Positions 17,310 through 24,839 of a DNA stretch of 64,000 bases are shown in pieces. The notes under the pieces are model-generated. The model had not been told where the DNA came from. It did no database searches and saw only the letters and a list, made by a program, of their open reading frames with translations. Positions within the stretch are counted from its first letter, which is position 1. Each line of letters opens with the position of its first letter. A program made the position numbers and the translations under genes. The DNA comes from CALRBF01 sp964646465 (GTDB taxonomy: Bacteria > Patescibacteriota > Minisyncoccia > SW-4-49-11), in the NCBI GenBank assembly GCA_964646465.1, contig CAZYEN010000029.1, positions 1-64,000 of the forward strand, written 5' to 3'.

Positions 17310-17388
17310 TCAGTTGTAAGAAAATATGGGACAACTGAAATTAGAGGCTGCCGCCCCGGTAAAGTTTTGTTAAACATAGTTTATTCTA
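17310..17388. other. Short intergenic with stem-loop after the P-type ATPase
   Basis: CAGTTGT and ACAACTG form a 7-bp stem (17312-17337) with a 12-base loop but no T-run, so it is not a clear terminator. Nothing else is recognised before the promoter at 17389. Confidence 0.4.
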
Positions 17389-17417
17389 TTGACAGTAATT
17401 GACAATAGTTATACTAT
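17389..17417 (+). promoter_or_regulatory. Sigma-70 promoter of the lectin-hydrolase gene
   Basis: TTGACA (17389-17394), a 17-base spacer and TACTAT (17412-17417). A second overlapping TTGACA lies inside the spacer but has no matching -10. Confidence 0.8.
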
Positions 17418-17442
17418 AAAAGAGTAGTGTTAAAATAAATAT

Positions 17443-19143
17443 ATGTATATAAATCAAACATGGTATGTAAAAAAGTCTGTTTTGCTTGTGGCCTCATTAG
17501 CCACATTTTTTGTTTATGATGCTTATGCTTTGGCGAATGCCAATAATAATCAAGGGTTAAATGAATATGTTGACCCTAGTCAAAACCCTAAGTATTCTCA
17601 AGTTTATAATGAAATTACTTTTACAGGAGATGGAATTACCAAAGAAGAATTAGATGATATAAATAGCCTTATAAACTTAAAAGAAAATTCTATTGAAGAG
17701 CCTATAGCTGTGGTAGGTGAGGAAGTCGTCCCTATCTCTAAATTAAAAATAGGAGCTAAAATCAAAAGCCTAGCTTATAATAGTAGTCCTGAGGACACTA
17801 AATTTATAGAATTAAATTATTATAGAGGCAAAGATGAAAATTTAGAAAATAAAAAAGCCAAGAGAAAAGAATTAAAGGATAAAAAATCTAAAGAATTGGA
17901 AACAATAGTGGCTAAATTAGATTATGAAATTAATACACAAGAACAACGAATACAAAAAAATAAAACCAACTGGGACAAAAAAGCTAAATCCAACAAAGCT
18001 CAAGTAGAGAAATTAAAATCTAAAACTCAAACAGCCATTAGCAATAACAATAAAGAAATAATGGATATTCTATACCCTAGTAAAGAGAGTATAGATAAAC
18101 TTAATGCTGCAATTTTGGAAGAGCGAAATAAATCTAAGAATTTTTTGGAGCAGAATGCTAATCGACCAAAGTATATAAAGGAAAAACTGCAAACTTCGAT
18201 TAAAATTCCGGAAGTTTTAGCCTGGGGAGATTCTTCTAACTCAGTTAATAATTTAGTTATTTATAATCGAGCAAACTGGGACTATATCTGGGATGTAGAT
18301 TATGCAAATGCTGTGAATGGACAAACTTTCAAACTCTGGGGTAGAGCTAATGATGCTCCAAAACAATTTAGATTCATAGATGCTAGAGCTGAGATTAGAT
18401 TTGTTGGAAAAAAGGGAGTAGAGAAATGTGTAGATGTAGATTTAGCTAATGGTAGATATGATAATGGAGATAGAGTGCATCTTTGGGACTGTCATGGTGG
18501 TAATAATCAGAAATTTATAGTACAATCAGATGGTACTATTAGACCTAAATTTGCACAACATATGTGTCTTGATGCTAGTGCAGGAGTTAGTTATGGAAGT
18601 CGTATTCATCTTTGGCAATGCCATGGAGGGAGTAATCAAAAGTTCAATGCCGGGGAGTATGATTTTGATGGCCAGAGATTTTATTTGAGGATACAATCTT
18701 TATCAACTCCAAACGCGCAGAATGTTGTAGGGCATACATTCGTTTCAGTATGGCGTACTGGTAGAGGAATTACTAATACCTTTAGCTTCTGGCCTAATAA
18801 AGACTTTAATGATTCAAATTATAATGGTAGAAAAAATAATATAGGTACAGGAAATAATATCAATATAGATCACGAAAATGATTGGAACAATTCATATTAT
18901 GGGACTGAAAAAGGTTTTCGATATAAAGATATAAGCATAACAAAGCAAATGTATGATGAAATAAAATATATGAGAGGATATCAAGCTAAGAGTTCATACA
19001 TAACCTATTCTTATGATTGGTGTTTATTAAATTGTGTTAGATTCTCAACAGATTTATGGAATAAATATACTGGTGATTCACTAAGATCATACAGTTACTC
19101 AACAGGATGTCATTCTCCAGGAATTGTATATAATAGTCTTTAA
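17443..19143 (+). CDS. Secreted protein: coiled coil, ricin-type lectin, permuted papain-like domain
   Basis: An N-terminal signal sequence (KKSVLLVASLATFFVYDAYA) starts this 566-residue protein. Residues 125-235 form a Lys/Glu-rich coiled coil. Residues 285-405 look like a ricin-type beta-trefoil, with two repeats of HLW-x-CHGG-x-NQKF at 345 and 388. The C-terminal part has GHTFVSVW with His431, then FSFWP, and later LLNC531VRFSTDLW. This His-before-Cys order with an N-C-x-x-F block resembles permuted papain-like enzymes (LRAT/YiiX group of the NlpC/P60 superfamily). It may bind surface sugars and cleave a peptide or ester bond. Four small membrane protein genes follow at once. Confidence 0.75.
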   Translation: MYINQTWYVKKSVLLVASLATFFVYDAYALANANNNQGLNEYVDPSQNPKYSQVYNEITFTGDGITKEELDDINSLINLKENSIEEPIAVVGEEVVPISKLKIGAKIKSLAYNSSPEDTKFIELNYYRGKDENLENKKAKRKELKDKKSKELETIVAKLDYEINTQEQRIQKNKTNWDKKAKSNKAQVEKLKSKTQTAISNNNKEIMDILYPSKESIDKLNAAILEERNKSKNFLEQNANRPKYIKEKLQTSIKIPEVLAWGDSSNSVNNLVIYNRANWDYIWDVDYANAVNGQTFKLWGRANDAPKQFRFIDARAEIRFVGKKGVEKCVDVDLANGRYDNGDRVHLWDCHGGNNQKFIVQSDGTIRPKFAQHMCLDASAGVSYGSRIHLWQCHGGSNQKFNAGEYDFDGQRFYLRIQSLSTPNAQNVVGHTFVSVWRTGRGITNTFSFWPNKDFNDSNYNGRKNNIGTGNNINIDHENDWNNSYYGTEKGFRYKDISITKQMYDEIKYMRGYQAKSSYITYSYDWCLLNCVRFSTDLWNKYTGDSLRSYSYSTGCHSPGIVYNSL

Positions 19144-19153
19144 GAGTAAAATT

Positions 19154-19378
19154 ATGAGAAAAAAACTAATTGGAATATATTTTATCTTGCTAGGAACATC
19201 GGGTATAACTTTGATATCTAGTATAGTATTTATGGTCTATAACCTATCTAATATAAAAGCTGGTAAAGAAATTTTGTTTAATTATATTTTTATAATAAAT
19301 ATGTATACATTTATTGCTTTATTGGTTGTGGGAGCTATAAGTTCTATCTACTTTAGATATATAAAACAAAACAAATGA
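19154..19378 (+). CDS. Small two-span membrane protein
   Basis: The ATG at 19154 (MRKKLIGIYF) is preferred because it lies after the previous stop. The 74-residue product has two hydrophobic hairpin spans (about residues 5-28 and 44-66). It overlaps the next gene by four bases (ATGA). No family is recognised; its position suggests cotranscription with the lectin-hydrolase gene, possibly as immunity or secretion partner. Confidence 0.55.
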   Translation: MRKKLIGIYFILLGTSGITLISSIVFMVYNLSNIKAGKEILFNYIFIINMYTFIALLVVGAISSIYFRYIKQNK

Positions 19379-19767
19379 AGAAAATTTATTTATTCTATAG
19401 TCTGGTTATATTATCAAGTATTAGTTTTTTAGGTGAAAAGTTATCATGGGAGATAGTTAATATAAAATCGGATAATGGGTTAATGTCTATTCTAGCAACA
19501 CTGTTATTTTTGAGTGTATCTTTAATTTTACCTTTTCTGAATACTTTAATATTTTCTTTCAATATCTTTGGAAAAAAGCCAATTTCAGATAAGAGTTTTT
19601 CTAGTCTCATTGCTATTTATGGCACAGTGTACTTAATATGGGCTACTATTATTGGATATAGACATATAGTTTCAGAGTGGATTTATGAAAATAGAGAAAT
19701 AGGCTGGATAAGTCTAGGGGTATTATATATAACCATCTCATTATATAAGAAATTTCAAAAGGTTTAG
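19375..19767 (+). CDS. Small four-span membrane protein
   Basis: The 130-residue product has four hydrophobic spans (near residues 3-20, 38-62, 78-95 and 104-122) and almost no other features. The start ATG overlaps the stop of the previous gene. No family is recognised. Confidence 0.55.
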   Translation: MKKIYLFYSLVILSSISFLGEKLSWEIVNIKSDNGLMSILATLLFLSVSLILPFLNTLIFSFNIFGKKPISDKSFSSLIAIYGTVYLIWATIIGYRHIVSEWIYENREIGWISLGVLYITISLYKKFQKV

Positions 19768-19840
19768 TGTAATGATGTATTTTAAACAGGGTATTTGATA
19801 TACAATATAGGTTTTTACAAATTTAACTTAATAACATAAT

Positions 19841-20236
19841 ATGAAAAAACTATTCTTGAGTAAACATATTCTAATATATCTTATGTCATTGAGTTCAGTT
19901 ATTTTACTACTTGGATCGATTTTGAATATATCTGCATTGCAATTCAAAATAGGAATAATTGGAGACATAGCTTTTATTATATCTAGTATATTGCCGTTTA
20001 TTATTTTACCTATATTTTTAGCCTCAGTTTTCGGACTTTTTCAGAATAAAAAATATATATTAACCTGGTATCATAGGCTAATATATATTCTAATTGTAAT
20101 TTTATCTACCATATATATCATAATTTCTTTTGGAAACCTGAATATTTTAGGTAATTTTATATATTCAAATTCTTATTATATTTTATGGAGTATAATTGGC
20201 TTAAGTTTAGCTTGTATAAATATGATTAAAAAATAA
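19841..20236 (+). CDS. Small four-span membrane protein
   Basis: The 131-residue product has four hydrophobic spans (about residues 10-28, 36-62, 78-95 and 108-125). It is similar in size and topology to the gene at 19375 but without obvious sequence identity. It is separated from it by 73 AT-rich bases and precedes the next gene by three bases. No family is recognised. Confidence 0.55.
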   Translation: MKKLFLSKHILIYLMSLSSVILLLGSILNISALQFKIGIIGDIAFIISSILPFIILPIFLASVFGLFQNKKYILTWYHRLIYILIVILSTIYIIISFGNLNILGNFIYSNSYYILWSIIGLSLACINMIKK

Positions 20237-20239
20237 ACT

Positions 20240-20572
20240 ATGTCTATACTCGCCACCCTAACTGTTTTAATCCCTTTTTTAACCCTTATGTTCAATGCAG
20301 GCTCAGATGATAAAGGGATATTTGTTGCAACTATATTTTTGGGATTTTTAATTCAATCTATTATATTTATAACCTGGTTGCTTTTGAGCATAGTGAGCCT
20401 TCATACAAAATATAAATTATTCAAAATTATCCTGATAATCCTAGCTCATATACCTCTTTTATATATTAGATATTTTGACAATATGGCTTATATGATTTGT
20501 TATGCTATAAGTTTATTTTTATGTATCATAATTATACTAATTGACTATAAATCAGGAAATTGGCTGGAGTAG
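20240..20572 (+). CDS. Small membrane protein
   Basis: The 110-residue product has four hydrophobic spans (about residues 3-20, 28-52, 60-75 and 83-102). It starts three bases after the previous gene and closes the run of four small membrane genes. No family is recognised. Confidence 0.55.
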   Translation: MSILATLTVLIPFLTLMFNAGSDDKGIFVATIFLGFLIQSIIFITWLLLSIVSLHTKYKLFKIILIILAHIPLLYIRYFDNMAYMICYAISLFLCIIIILIDYKSGNWLE

Positions 20573-20616
20573 GATTTTGATTTATGTATTTTTGTCTCAC
20601 TTAAAAGGTAAAAATA

Positions 20617-20625
20617 TGCTATAAT
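20617..20625 (+). promoter_or_regulatory. Extended -10 element of the GIY-YIG gene
   Basis: TGCTATAAT is a perfect -10 hexamer with the TGn extension, 28 bases before the ATG at 20654. No -35 of note is present. Confidence 0.6.
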
Positions 20626-20653
20626 ACAAACAACCATTAAATTCTCATAATCT

Positions 20654-21256
20654 ATGAAAGGAGTAGTCTATATAATGACAACAGTAGTCGATGGACTAAT
20701 AAAAATAGGACAGACAGGCAGTCAAAATTATCAAGAAAGGATGAGAAATCTAGAATCAAATGGATACTACAATGTCTCAGGACTAAAGAGATTTTTTGCA
20801 ATTGAACTAGAAGATTATATTTACAAAGAAAATCTACTCAAAGAAATTTTCAATAAGCATAGAGTAGCAGATAGTGAACTATTCGCCTTAGACTATGATT
20901 TGGTAAGGCAATTATTACTATCTTTTGAAGGTAACCTAATATATCCAAAAGACATAGACAAAGAAAAAGAATTTGATGAAGTAGCAAAATCCAGAGAACA
21001 AAGTGCAAAATTTAGTTTTTATAAAAAAGGCATACAAAATGGAGAAGGAATTGTCTTCATAGCCGACAAAGATATAACAGCAAAAGTAGTAGGGGAAAGA
21101 GATGTAGAATATGGGGGACAAATTTATAAACTATCTCCATTAACCCTTAAAATATATCAACAAAAAGGTAATAGCAATAAAAGTGGAGCCTATCAAGGAG
21201 CCGCCTATTGGCAATATAAAGGAAAGAAATTAAAAGATTTACCGGATAGGGAGTAG
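20654..21256 (+). CDS. GIY-YIG / T5orf172-like nuclease-fold protein
   Basis: The N-terminal half (GVVYIMTTVVDGLIKIGQT, then ERMRNLESNGYYNV) fits the GIY-YIG/T5orf172 fold, with VYI and IKIG strands in place of the canonical GIY and YIG and a downstream Arg. The C-terminal part (about residues 120-200, FSFYKKGIQNGEG to KLKDLPDRE) is a second small domain of the DUF4357 type. The whole two-domain arrangement occurs, to my knowledge, in lactic acid bacteria, which hints at transfer. Such proteins are often linked to restriction systems or phage, but no methylase is nearby. Confidence 0.7.
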   Translation: MKGVVYIMTTVVDGLIKIGQTGSQNYQERMRNLESNGYYNVSGLKRFFAIELEDYIYKENLLKEIFNKHRVADSELFALDYDLVRQLLLSFEGNLIYPKDIDKEKEFDEVAKSREQSAKFSFYKKGIQNGEGIVFIADKDITAKVVGERDVEYGGQIYKLSPLTLKIYQQKGNSNKSGAYQGAAYWQYKGKKLKDLPDRE

Positions 21257-21307
21257 GGGGTTGGGTTTTATATAAAAAATTATAAAGACAGATGAGAGGC
21301 TTGTAAT

Positions 21308-21673
21308 TTATTCTTCAATCTTTGAATCTTTTTTTACTGGGTCTTTGTGCTTATCTAGTATCTGATATACTCTTTGTCTAGTTATTTTGTACTTTTTGGC
21401 TATATCTTTAACTGACATATCAAATAAAGTATAATCTTTAAGTATTTTTAAGTGGTTATCATTTGCAAACTTAGAGATATATATTTCTTTCTTCTTACTT
21501 TTGGAGTTGTTATGATATCTATCGACTATTTCCTTGTCGTATAATTTGACCCTTTCGCCTGTTTTCTTGAAGTATATAATCATTTCTATATTTACAAAAG
21601 TTGTAGTGGTTATAAGTTGCTTTTTAGCCTGCTGTGTATAATAGTCTTTTCCGTTTACATTTATTATATCCAT
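21308..21673 (-). CDS. Helix-turn-helix DNA-binding protein, unknown
   Basis: The 121-residue protein has a C-terminal helix-turn-helix (FDMSVKDIAKKYKITRQRVYQILDKH at about residues 83-108; the core is the sigma-70 region 4 / resolvase type). The first 60 residues contain beta-strand-like segments with no known family. It could be an autoregulated small repressor. It converges with the GIY-YIG gene with 51 bases between. Confidence 0.7.
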   Translation of the reverse strand: MDIINVNGKDYYTQQAKKQLITTTTFVNIEMIIYFKKTGERVKLYDKEIVDRYHNNSKSKKKEIYISKFANDNHLKILKDYTLFDMSVKDIAKKYKITRQRVYQILDKHKDPVKKDSKIEE

Positions 21674-21794
21674 ATTGTTAAGTTATTCATATAATTTCCT
21701 GCTTTTTCTACTACATTATATATTTCATATATCCAAACAGATTATGATTAATAATTAACCATATAATGTATTATTATACTATACTTTTTTAAAT

Positions 21795-21875
21795 AAAAAA
21801 GACCAGATAAACCTAAGTCGGATATATCTAGTCCTGTGCGTTGTCTAGCTTGTAACTAACTAACAAAAAAGTTAC
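21795..21875 (-). ncRNA. Candidate small RNA, about 80 nt
   Basis: The minus strand has TTGACT, 17 bases and TAAATT (21882-21910), then about 75 bases with no open frame, ending in a 9-bp stem with one mismatch (GACTAGATA with TATCTGGTC; loop includes a CC/GG pair) followed by TTTTTT. The spacer ends ttttttatga, like the promoters at 3599 and 5341. It is not a tRNA or a known RNA family that I recognise. Confidence 0.5.
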
Positions 21876-21881
21876 ATAAAT

Positions 21882-21910
21882 AATTTATCATAAAAAATAA
21901 CAACAGTCAA
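21882..21910 (-). promoter_or_regulatory. Promoter of the candidate small RNA
   Basis: TTGACT (complement of 21905-21910), a 17-base spacer, and TAAATT (complement of 21882-21887). Confidence 0.55.
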
Positions 21911-22015
21911 TAATTTGTATGGGATAAGAATGAAGTATAGTAGAGTAGATATTAATTTAACATAATGGCTTTTACGCACCTTAAGACGGAGTTAGAATTT
22001 AGATTTGAACTATTT

Positions 22016-22060
22016 CACCCCCCTTTTTTTAGGAGGGGGTGCCTGAAAGGTAGGGGGTGG
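22016..22060 (-). repeat. Dispersed palindromic repeat, copy 4 (inverted)
   Basis: The reverse complement starts CCACCCCCTACCTTTCAGG, continues CACCCCCTCCT and ends in AAAAAAAGGGGGG. It has the same order of elements as the copies at 1518 and 22727, with a different middle. Confidence 0.6.
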
Positions 22061-22066
22061 ATTGCT

Positions 22067-22108
22067 TTTTGTCTCCCTTAGGAGGGAGTACCCGTAGGGG
22101 GAGGGAGG
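22067..22108 (-). repeat. Dispersed 42-bp repeat, copy 5 (inverted)
   Basis: The reverse complement matches 1455-1496 and 33573-33614 at nearly every position (CCCTCCCCCTACGGGTACTC ... GGGAGACAAAA). It is directly next to copy 4. Confidence 0.85.
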
Positions 22109-22165
22109 ACAGAAAGCATTCATAATTTACAATTTATAACTTTATTATCTCATCTAGTGCCAATA

Positions 22166-22194
22166 TTGACAAAATATATTATTCCTGTTAATAT
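22166..22194 (+). promoter_or_regulatory. Promoter of a short plus-strand unit
   Basis: TTGACA (22166-22171), a 17-base spacer and TAATAT (22189-22194), with TGT just before the -10 (extended type). Confidence 0.6.
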
Positions 22195-22199
22195 ATTTT

Positions 22200-22250
22200 C
22201 ATATTCTACATATGTAGCGTCCCCCCTAGAGATAGGGGGCTTTCTTTTTA
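22200..22250 (+). ncRNA. Candidate very short RNA, about 50 nt
   Basis: The promoter at 22166-22194 would start a transcript near 22201. It contains the palindrome CTACATATGTAG and ends at a strong terminator, CCCCCTA-gaga-TAGGGGG then TTTCTTTTT (22222-22249). There is no gene between. It could be a stand-alone RNA, or a terminator that blocks readthrough into the antisense of the toxin gene. Confidence 0.4.
22222..22249 (+). terminator. Strong Rho-independent terminator
   Basis: A 7-bp stem (CCCCCTA with TAGGGGG), a GAGA tetraloop and a T-rich tail on the plus strand. The reverse strand lacks a T-run. Confidence 0.8.
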
Positions 22251-22649
22251 TAATTTATATAATTTTTTAAATTGAGCTTTTATTTTTTTAGTGTCATTAA
22301 CATCAATTCTACCAATTTTATTTTGTAGTCTTCTATAATCAATTACTCTAATTTGATGTAGACAAGCGACCATATTTAGTTCTTTATGAATGAAATGTAC
22401 AAACCAAGATCCAGATTTTATTTTGGTTGAAGTTGGTATAATTAAAAAGGTATGGGGAGAGAGTTTTTTGAAAATAATAACTGGTCTTGTATATCTGTTA
22501 GATTTACCACTAATTTCAGTCCCGATATTTTCTCCTAAATGAGCCCACCACAAGTCTCTTTCTGAAACAAAAGGAGGTTTGTGATTATTATTATCTAGTT
22601 TTGGTTTTAAAAGGAACCAAGCTTGGAAATTTTTTATAAATGTTTTCAT
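22248..22649 (-). CDS. PemK/MazF-like toxin, no adjacent antitoxin
   Basis: The 133-residue protein has the MazF/PemK pattern: RDLWWAHLGENIGTE, then the RPVIIF strand, IPTSTKIKSGSW, and QIRVIDYRRLQNKIGRI. These enzymes cut mRNA and are normally checked by an antitoxin encoded just upstream. Here no small gene precedes it within 170 bases; that space holds a repeat element and AT-rich sequence. The N-terminal 25 residues are an extension beyond the minimal fold. It may be an orphan, or may have a distant or RNA antitoxin. Confidence 0.8.
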   Translation of the reverse strand: MKTFIKNFQAWFLLKPKLDNNNHKPPFVSERDLWWAHLGENIGTEISGKSNRYTRPVIIFKKLSPHTFLIIPTSTKIKSGSWFVHFIHKELNMVACLHQIRVIDYRRLQNKIGRIDVNDTKKIKAQFKKLYKL

Positions 22650-22726
22650 ATATATTAGCTACTCTTTTTATATTATACCTTTAAATAATTTCAAAGTAAA
22701 ATATAGGAGAGGGAGAGAATATAGTT

Positions 22727-22770
22727 CCACCCCGTCAGTCAAAGCCTGCCACCCCTCAAAAGGGGAATTC
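22727..22770 (+). repeat. Dispersed palindromic repeat, copy 6
   Basis: CCACCCCGTCAGTCAAAG, then CCTG, then CCACCCCTCAAAAGGGGAATT. It aligns with 1518-1561. A further hairpin GTCGG...CCGAC lies at 22781-22798, just after it. Confidence 0.7.
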
Positions 22771-22827
22771 TAAAATAATGTCGGCGAGGGCACCGACTCT
22801 ACGAATTCATCATTTACAATTATTCTC

Positions 22828-23442
22828 CTACAATCCCAAAATTTCTTTGACTTTCATTATGGTGACTTTTTCTTGGCGGGTGAGTTCGTCTAGGGAGTTT
22901 TGGATGGATTTGAGATTGGTTTTCATCTCGGGGATGATGACATATTCTAGGGCATTGACTCGTCTTCTGGTGGCTTCTATTTCCTCAGCTAATAGCCTGG
23001 CGGTGAATTCTATCTCAGCTAATTTTACTAACAGGGGTAGTATATTTTGGATTGTTAAGAGGGATTGGTCTAAATCTTTGGGTGTGCCTAAAGTTCCATA
23101 TTGGAAGGGGTCTCCTTGTAAATGAGGGATTATATGTGGGATGGTCACTCCCATAATAGATTTTTTTTGTAATTCTAGATAGGTCTTGGCTTGGGAGAGA
23201 TGGATTAGTTCATTGATAGCTTCGGTTGAAATTTTGGTCTGAGCGAATTGAAATAATTGTATTGCTTCTACAATTTTGGGAGTTAATTCTCCTCTTAGCT
23301 TGATTACTTCTTGGATAATGGCTAAAAACTCTTGTATTAGTCCATCTCTTTTGTCGGTGAGCAAACCATGTCCACGAGAAGCGGTTTTAATCTTCTTTTT
23401 GAGCTTGAGGGCTTCTTGTCTGGTCGGTTTGACGGCAGGCAT
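22828..23442 (-). CDS. ntpD: V/A-type ATPase subunit D (central stalk)
   Basis: This 204-residue subunit is the long coiled-coil rotor shaft that couples A3B3 hydrolysis or synthesis to the membrane ring. The N-terminus (VKPTRQEALKLKKKIKTASRGHGLL) and the C-terminal RRRVNALEYVIIPEM block are family signatures. It is the last gene of the nine-gene operon, in the position of Enterococcus ntpD, two bases after subunit B. No clear terminator follows; a GTCGG/CCGAC hairpin without a T-run lies at 22781-22798. Confidence 0.95.
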   Translation of the reverse strand: MPAVKPTRQEALKLKKKIKTASRGHGLLTDKRDGLIQEFLAIIQEVIKLRGELTPKIVEAIQLFQFAQTKISTEAINELIHLSQAKTYLELQKKSIMGVTIPHIIPHLQGDPFQYGTLGTPKDLDQSLLTIQNILPLLVKLAEIEFTARLLAEEIEATRRRVNALEYVIIPEMKTNLKSIQNSLDELTRQEKVTIMKVKEILGL

Positions 23443-23444
23443 AT

Positions 23445-24830
23445 TTATTTGGAATACTTATCTATAAATTCGGGCTTGATTTTCTTTAGTTCTTTTCTCG
23501 GTAATATTGATAATAATTCCCAAGACAAATCTAAGGTGTCTAGAATGGTTCGGTTTTCTCGTCTTCCTTGCCTTATATATCTACTCTCAAATGCTTCAGC
23601 GAATTTGATATAGGCTTTATCTGTCTCTGATAGGGCTGATTCTCCTAGGATTAAGGCTAATTCCTTGATTTCCATACCTTTGGCATAGGAGGAGGCCATT
23701 TGCTCTTTGACGGCGGATAAATCTTCTCGGCTGTATTTTTTATCTACGCCAATTCGGGATAATGATCCAATTGGTTGGATTGGAGGGTATATTCCTTGAT
23801 TATGTAGCTCTCTATTGACCATAATTTGGCCTTCTGTGATGTATCCGGTTAAATCTGGTATTGGATGCTGCTTATCATCATCTGGCATTGTAAGGATAGG
23901 GATTTGGGTGAGTGACCCTGTGGATCCTTTGACTATTCCTGCTCTTTCATACAGGGTTGCAAGGTCGGTATATAGATATCCTGGATATCCTCGTCTTCCT
24001 GGAATTTCTTTTCTAGAGGCTGAGACTTCTCGGAGGGCATCAGCATAATTGGTCATATCTGTTAGGATGACTAATACATGCATATTCTTCTCAAAGGCTA
24101 AGTATTCTCCTAGAGTGAGAGCTAATCTTGGTAGGGTAATTCGCTCTACAATTGGGTCGCTAGCGGTGTTGATAAACAAAGCTGCTCTCTCCATCGCTCC
24201 GGTTTTTTCAAATGAGTCTATGAAGAATTGAGCTTCTTCAAAGGTGACTCCCATAGCTGCAAAGATTACTACGAAAGGTTCTTCGGCTTTGACTAAATCT
24301 GTTCCATTTTGTAGGGCTACAACTTGGGCTTGTTCAGCAATTTGGGTGGCTATTTCAGAATGTGGTAGTCCTGACCCTGAGAAAATAGGTAGTTTTTGTC
24401 CTCTTACTAGGGCATTTAGTCCGTCTATGGTGGAGATTCCAGTTTGAATAAATTCACTAGGGAATTGTCGCATTCCTGGATTGATAGGGGAGCCATTGAT
24501 GTCTAGATATTTCTCAGCGATTATTTCTGGTCCGCCGTCTTTGACTTTACCAGCTCCTGTGAATACTCGTCCTAACATACTGTCTGAGACTCCAAATTTG
24601 AGAGTTTCTCCTAAGAAGGCTATCTCGGCATTCTTTACATCTAATCCGTCGGTACTAGTGAATAACTGTACTACAGCGGTGTCTTTGCTGGCTTCTAGTA
24701 CTCGTCCTTGTCGGATTTGTCCTTTTGAGTCTCTAATTTCCACCATTTCCTCGAAGGCAACTTGTGGGACTTTCTCAACTACGACTAGGGGTCCGGCAAT
24801 TTCTTTGATTGTGTTATACCATTTCTTCAT
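23445..24830 (-). CDS. ntpB: V/A-type ATPase subunit B
   Basis: The 461-residue non-catalytic nucleotide-binding-fold subunit forms the alternating ring with subunit A. It lacks a true P-loop; the equivalent region reads PIFSGSGLPH, as in the family. The blocks GRRGYPGYLYTDLATLYERAG and GSLTQIPILTMPDDDKQHPI are highly typical. Length is normal. It lies nine bases after the subunit A gene. Confidence 0.97.
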   Translation of the reverse strand: MKKWYNTIKEIAGPLVVVEKVPQVAFEEMVEIRDSKGQIRQGRVLEASKDTAVVQLFTSTDGLDVKNAEIAFLGETLKFGVSDSMLGRVFTGAGKVKDGGPEIIAEKYLDINGSPINPGMRQFPSEFIQTGISTIDGLNALVRGQKLPIFSGSGLPHSEIATQIAEQAQVVALQNGTDLVKAEEPFVVIFAAMGVTFEEAQFFIDSFEKTGAMERAALFINTASDPIVERITLPRLALTLGEYLAFEKNMHVLVILTDMTNYADALREVSASRKEIPGRRGYPGYLYTDLATLYERAGIVKGSTGSLTQIPILTMPDDDKQHPIPDLTGYITEGQIMVNRELHNQGIYPPIQPIGSLSRIGVDKKYSREDLSAVKEQMASSYAKGMEIKELALILGESALSETDKAYIKFAEAFESRYIRQGRRENRTILDTLDLSWELLSILPRKELKKIKPEFIDKYSK

Positions 24831-24839
24831 ATAATTATC

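Larger units (their letters stand above)
21674..22247. other. Long non-coding region with repeats and two candidate RNA units
   Basis: No open frame of note exists on either strand. The region holds a minus-strand promoter-terminator unit (21795-21910), two palindromic repeats (22016-22108) and a plus-strand promoter-terminator unit (22166-22250). The rest (21674-21794 and 21911-22015) is AT-rich with nothing recognised. Confidence 0.7.

Noticed and set aside
22206..22217. CTACATATGTAG as a BlaI/MecI or CopY operator (TACA-n2-TGTA)
   Set aside because: The 12-base palindrome fits the loose consensus but is expected by chance in AT-rich DNA, and no BlaI/CopY-type regulator or target gene is nearby.
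22778..23125. Plus-strand frame of 115 codons opposite subunit D
   Set aside because: It lies antisense to the D subunit and in the repeat region; its composition is that of a shadow frame.
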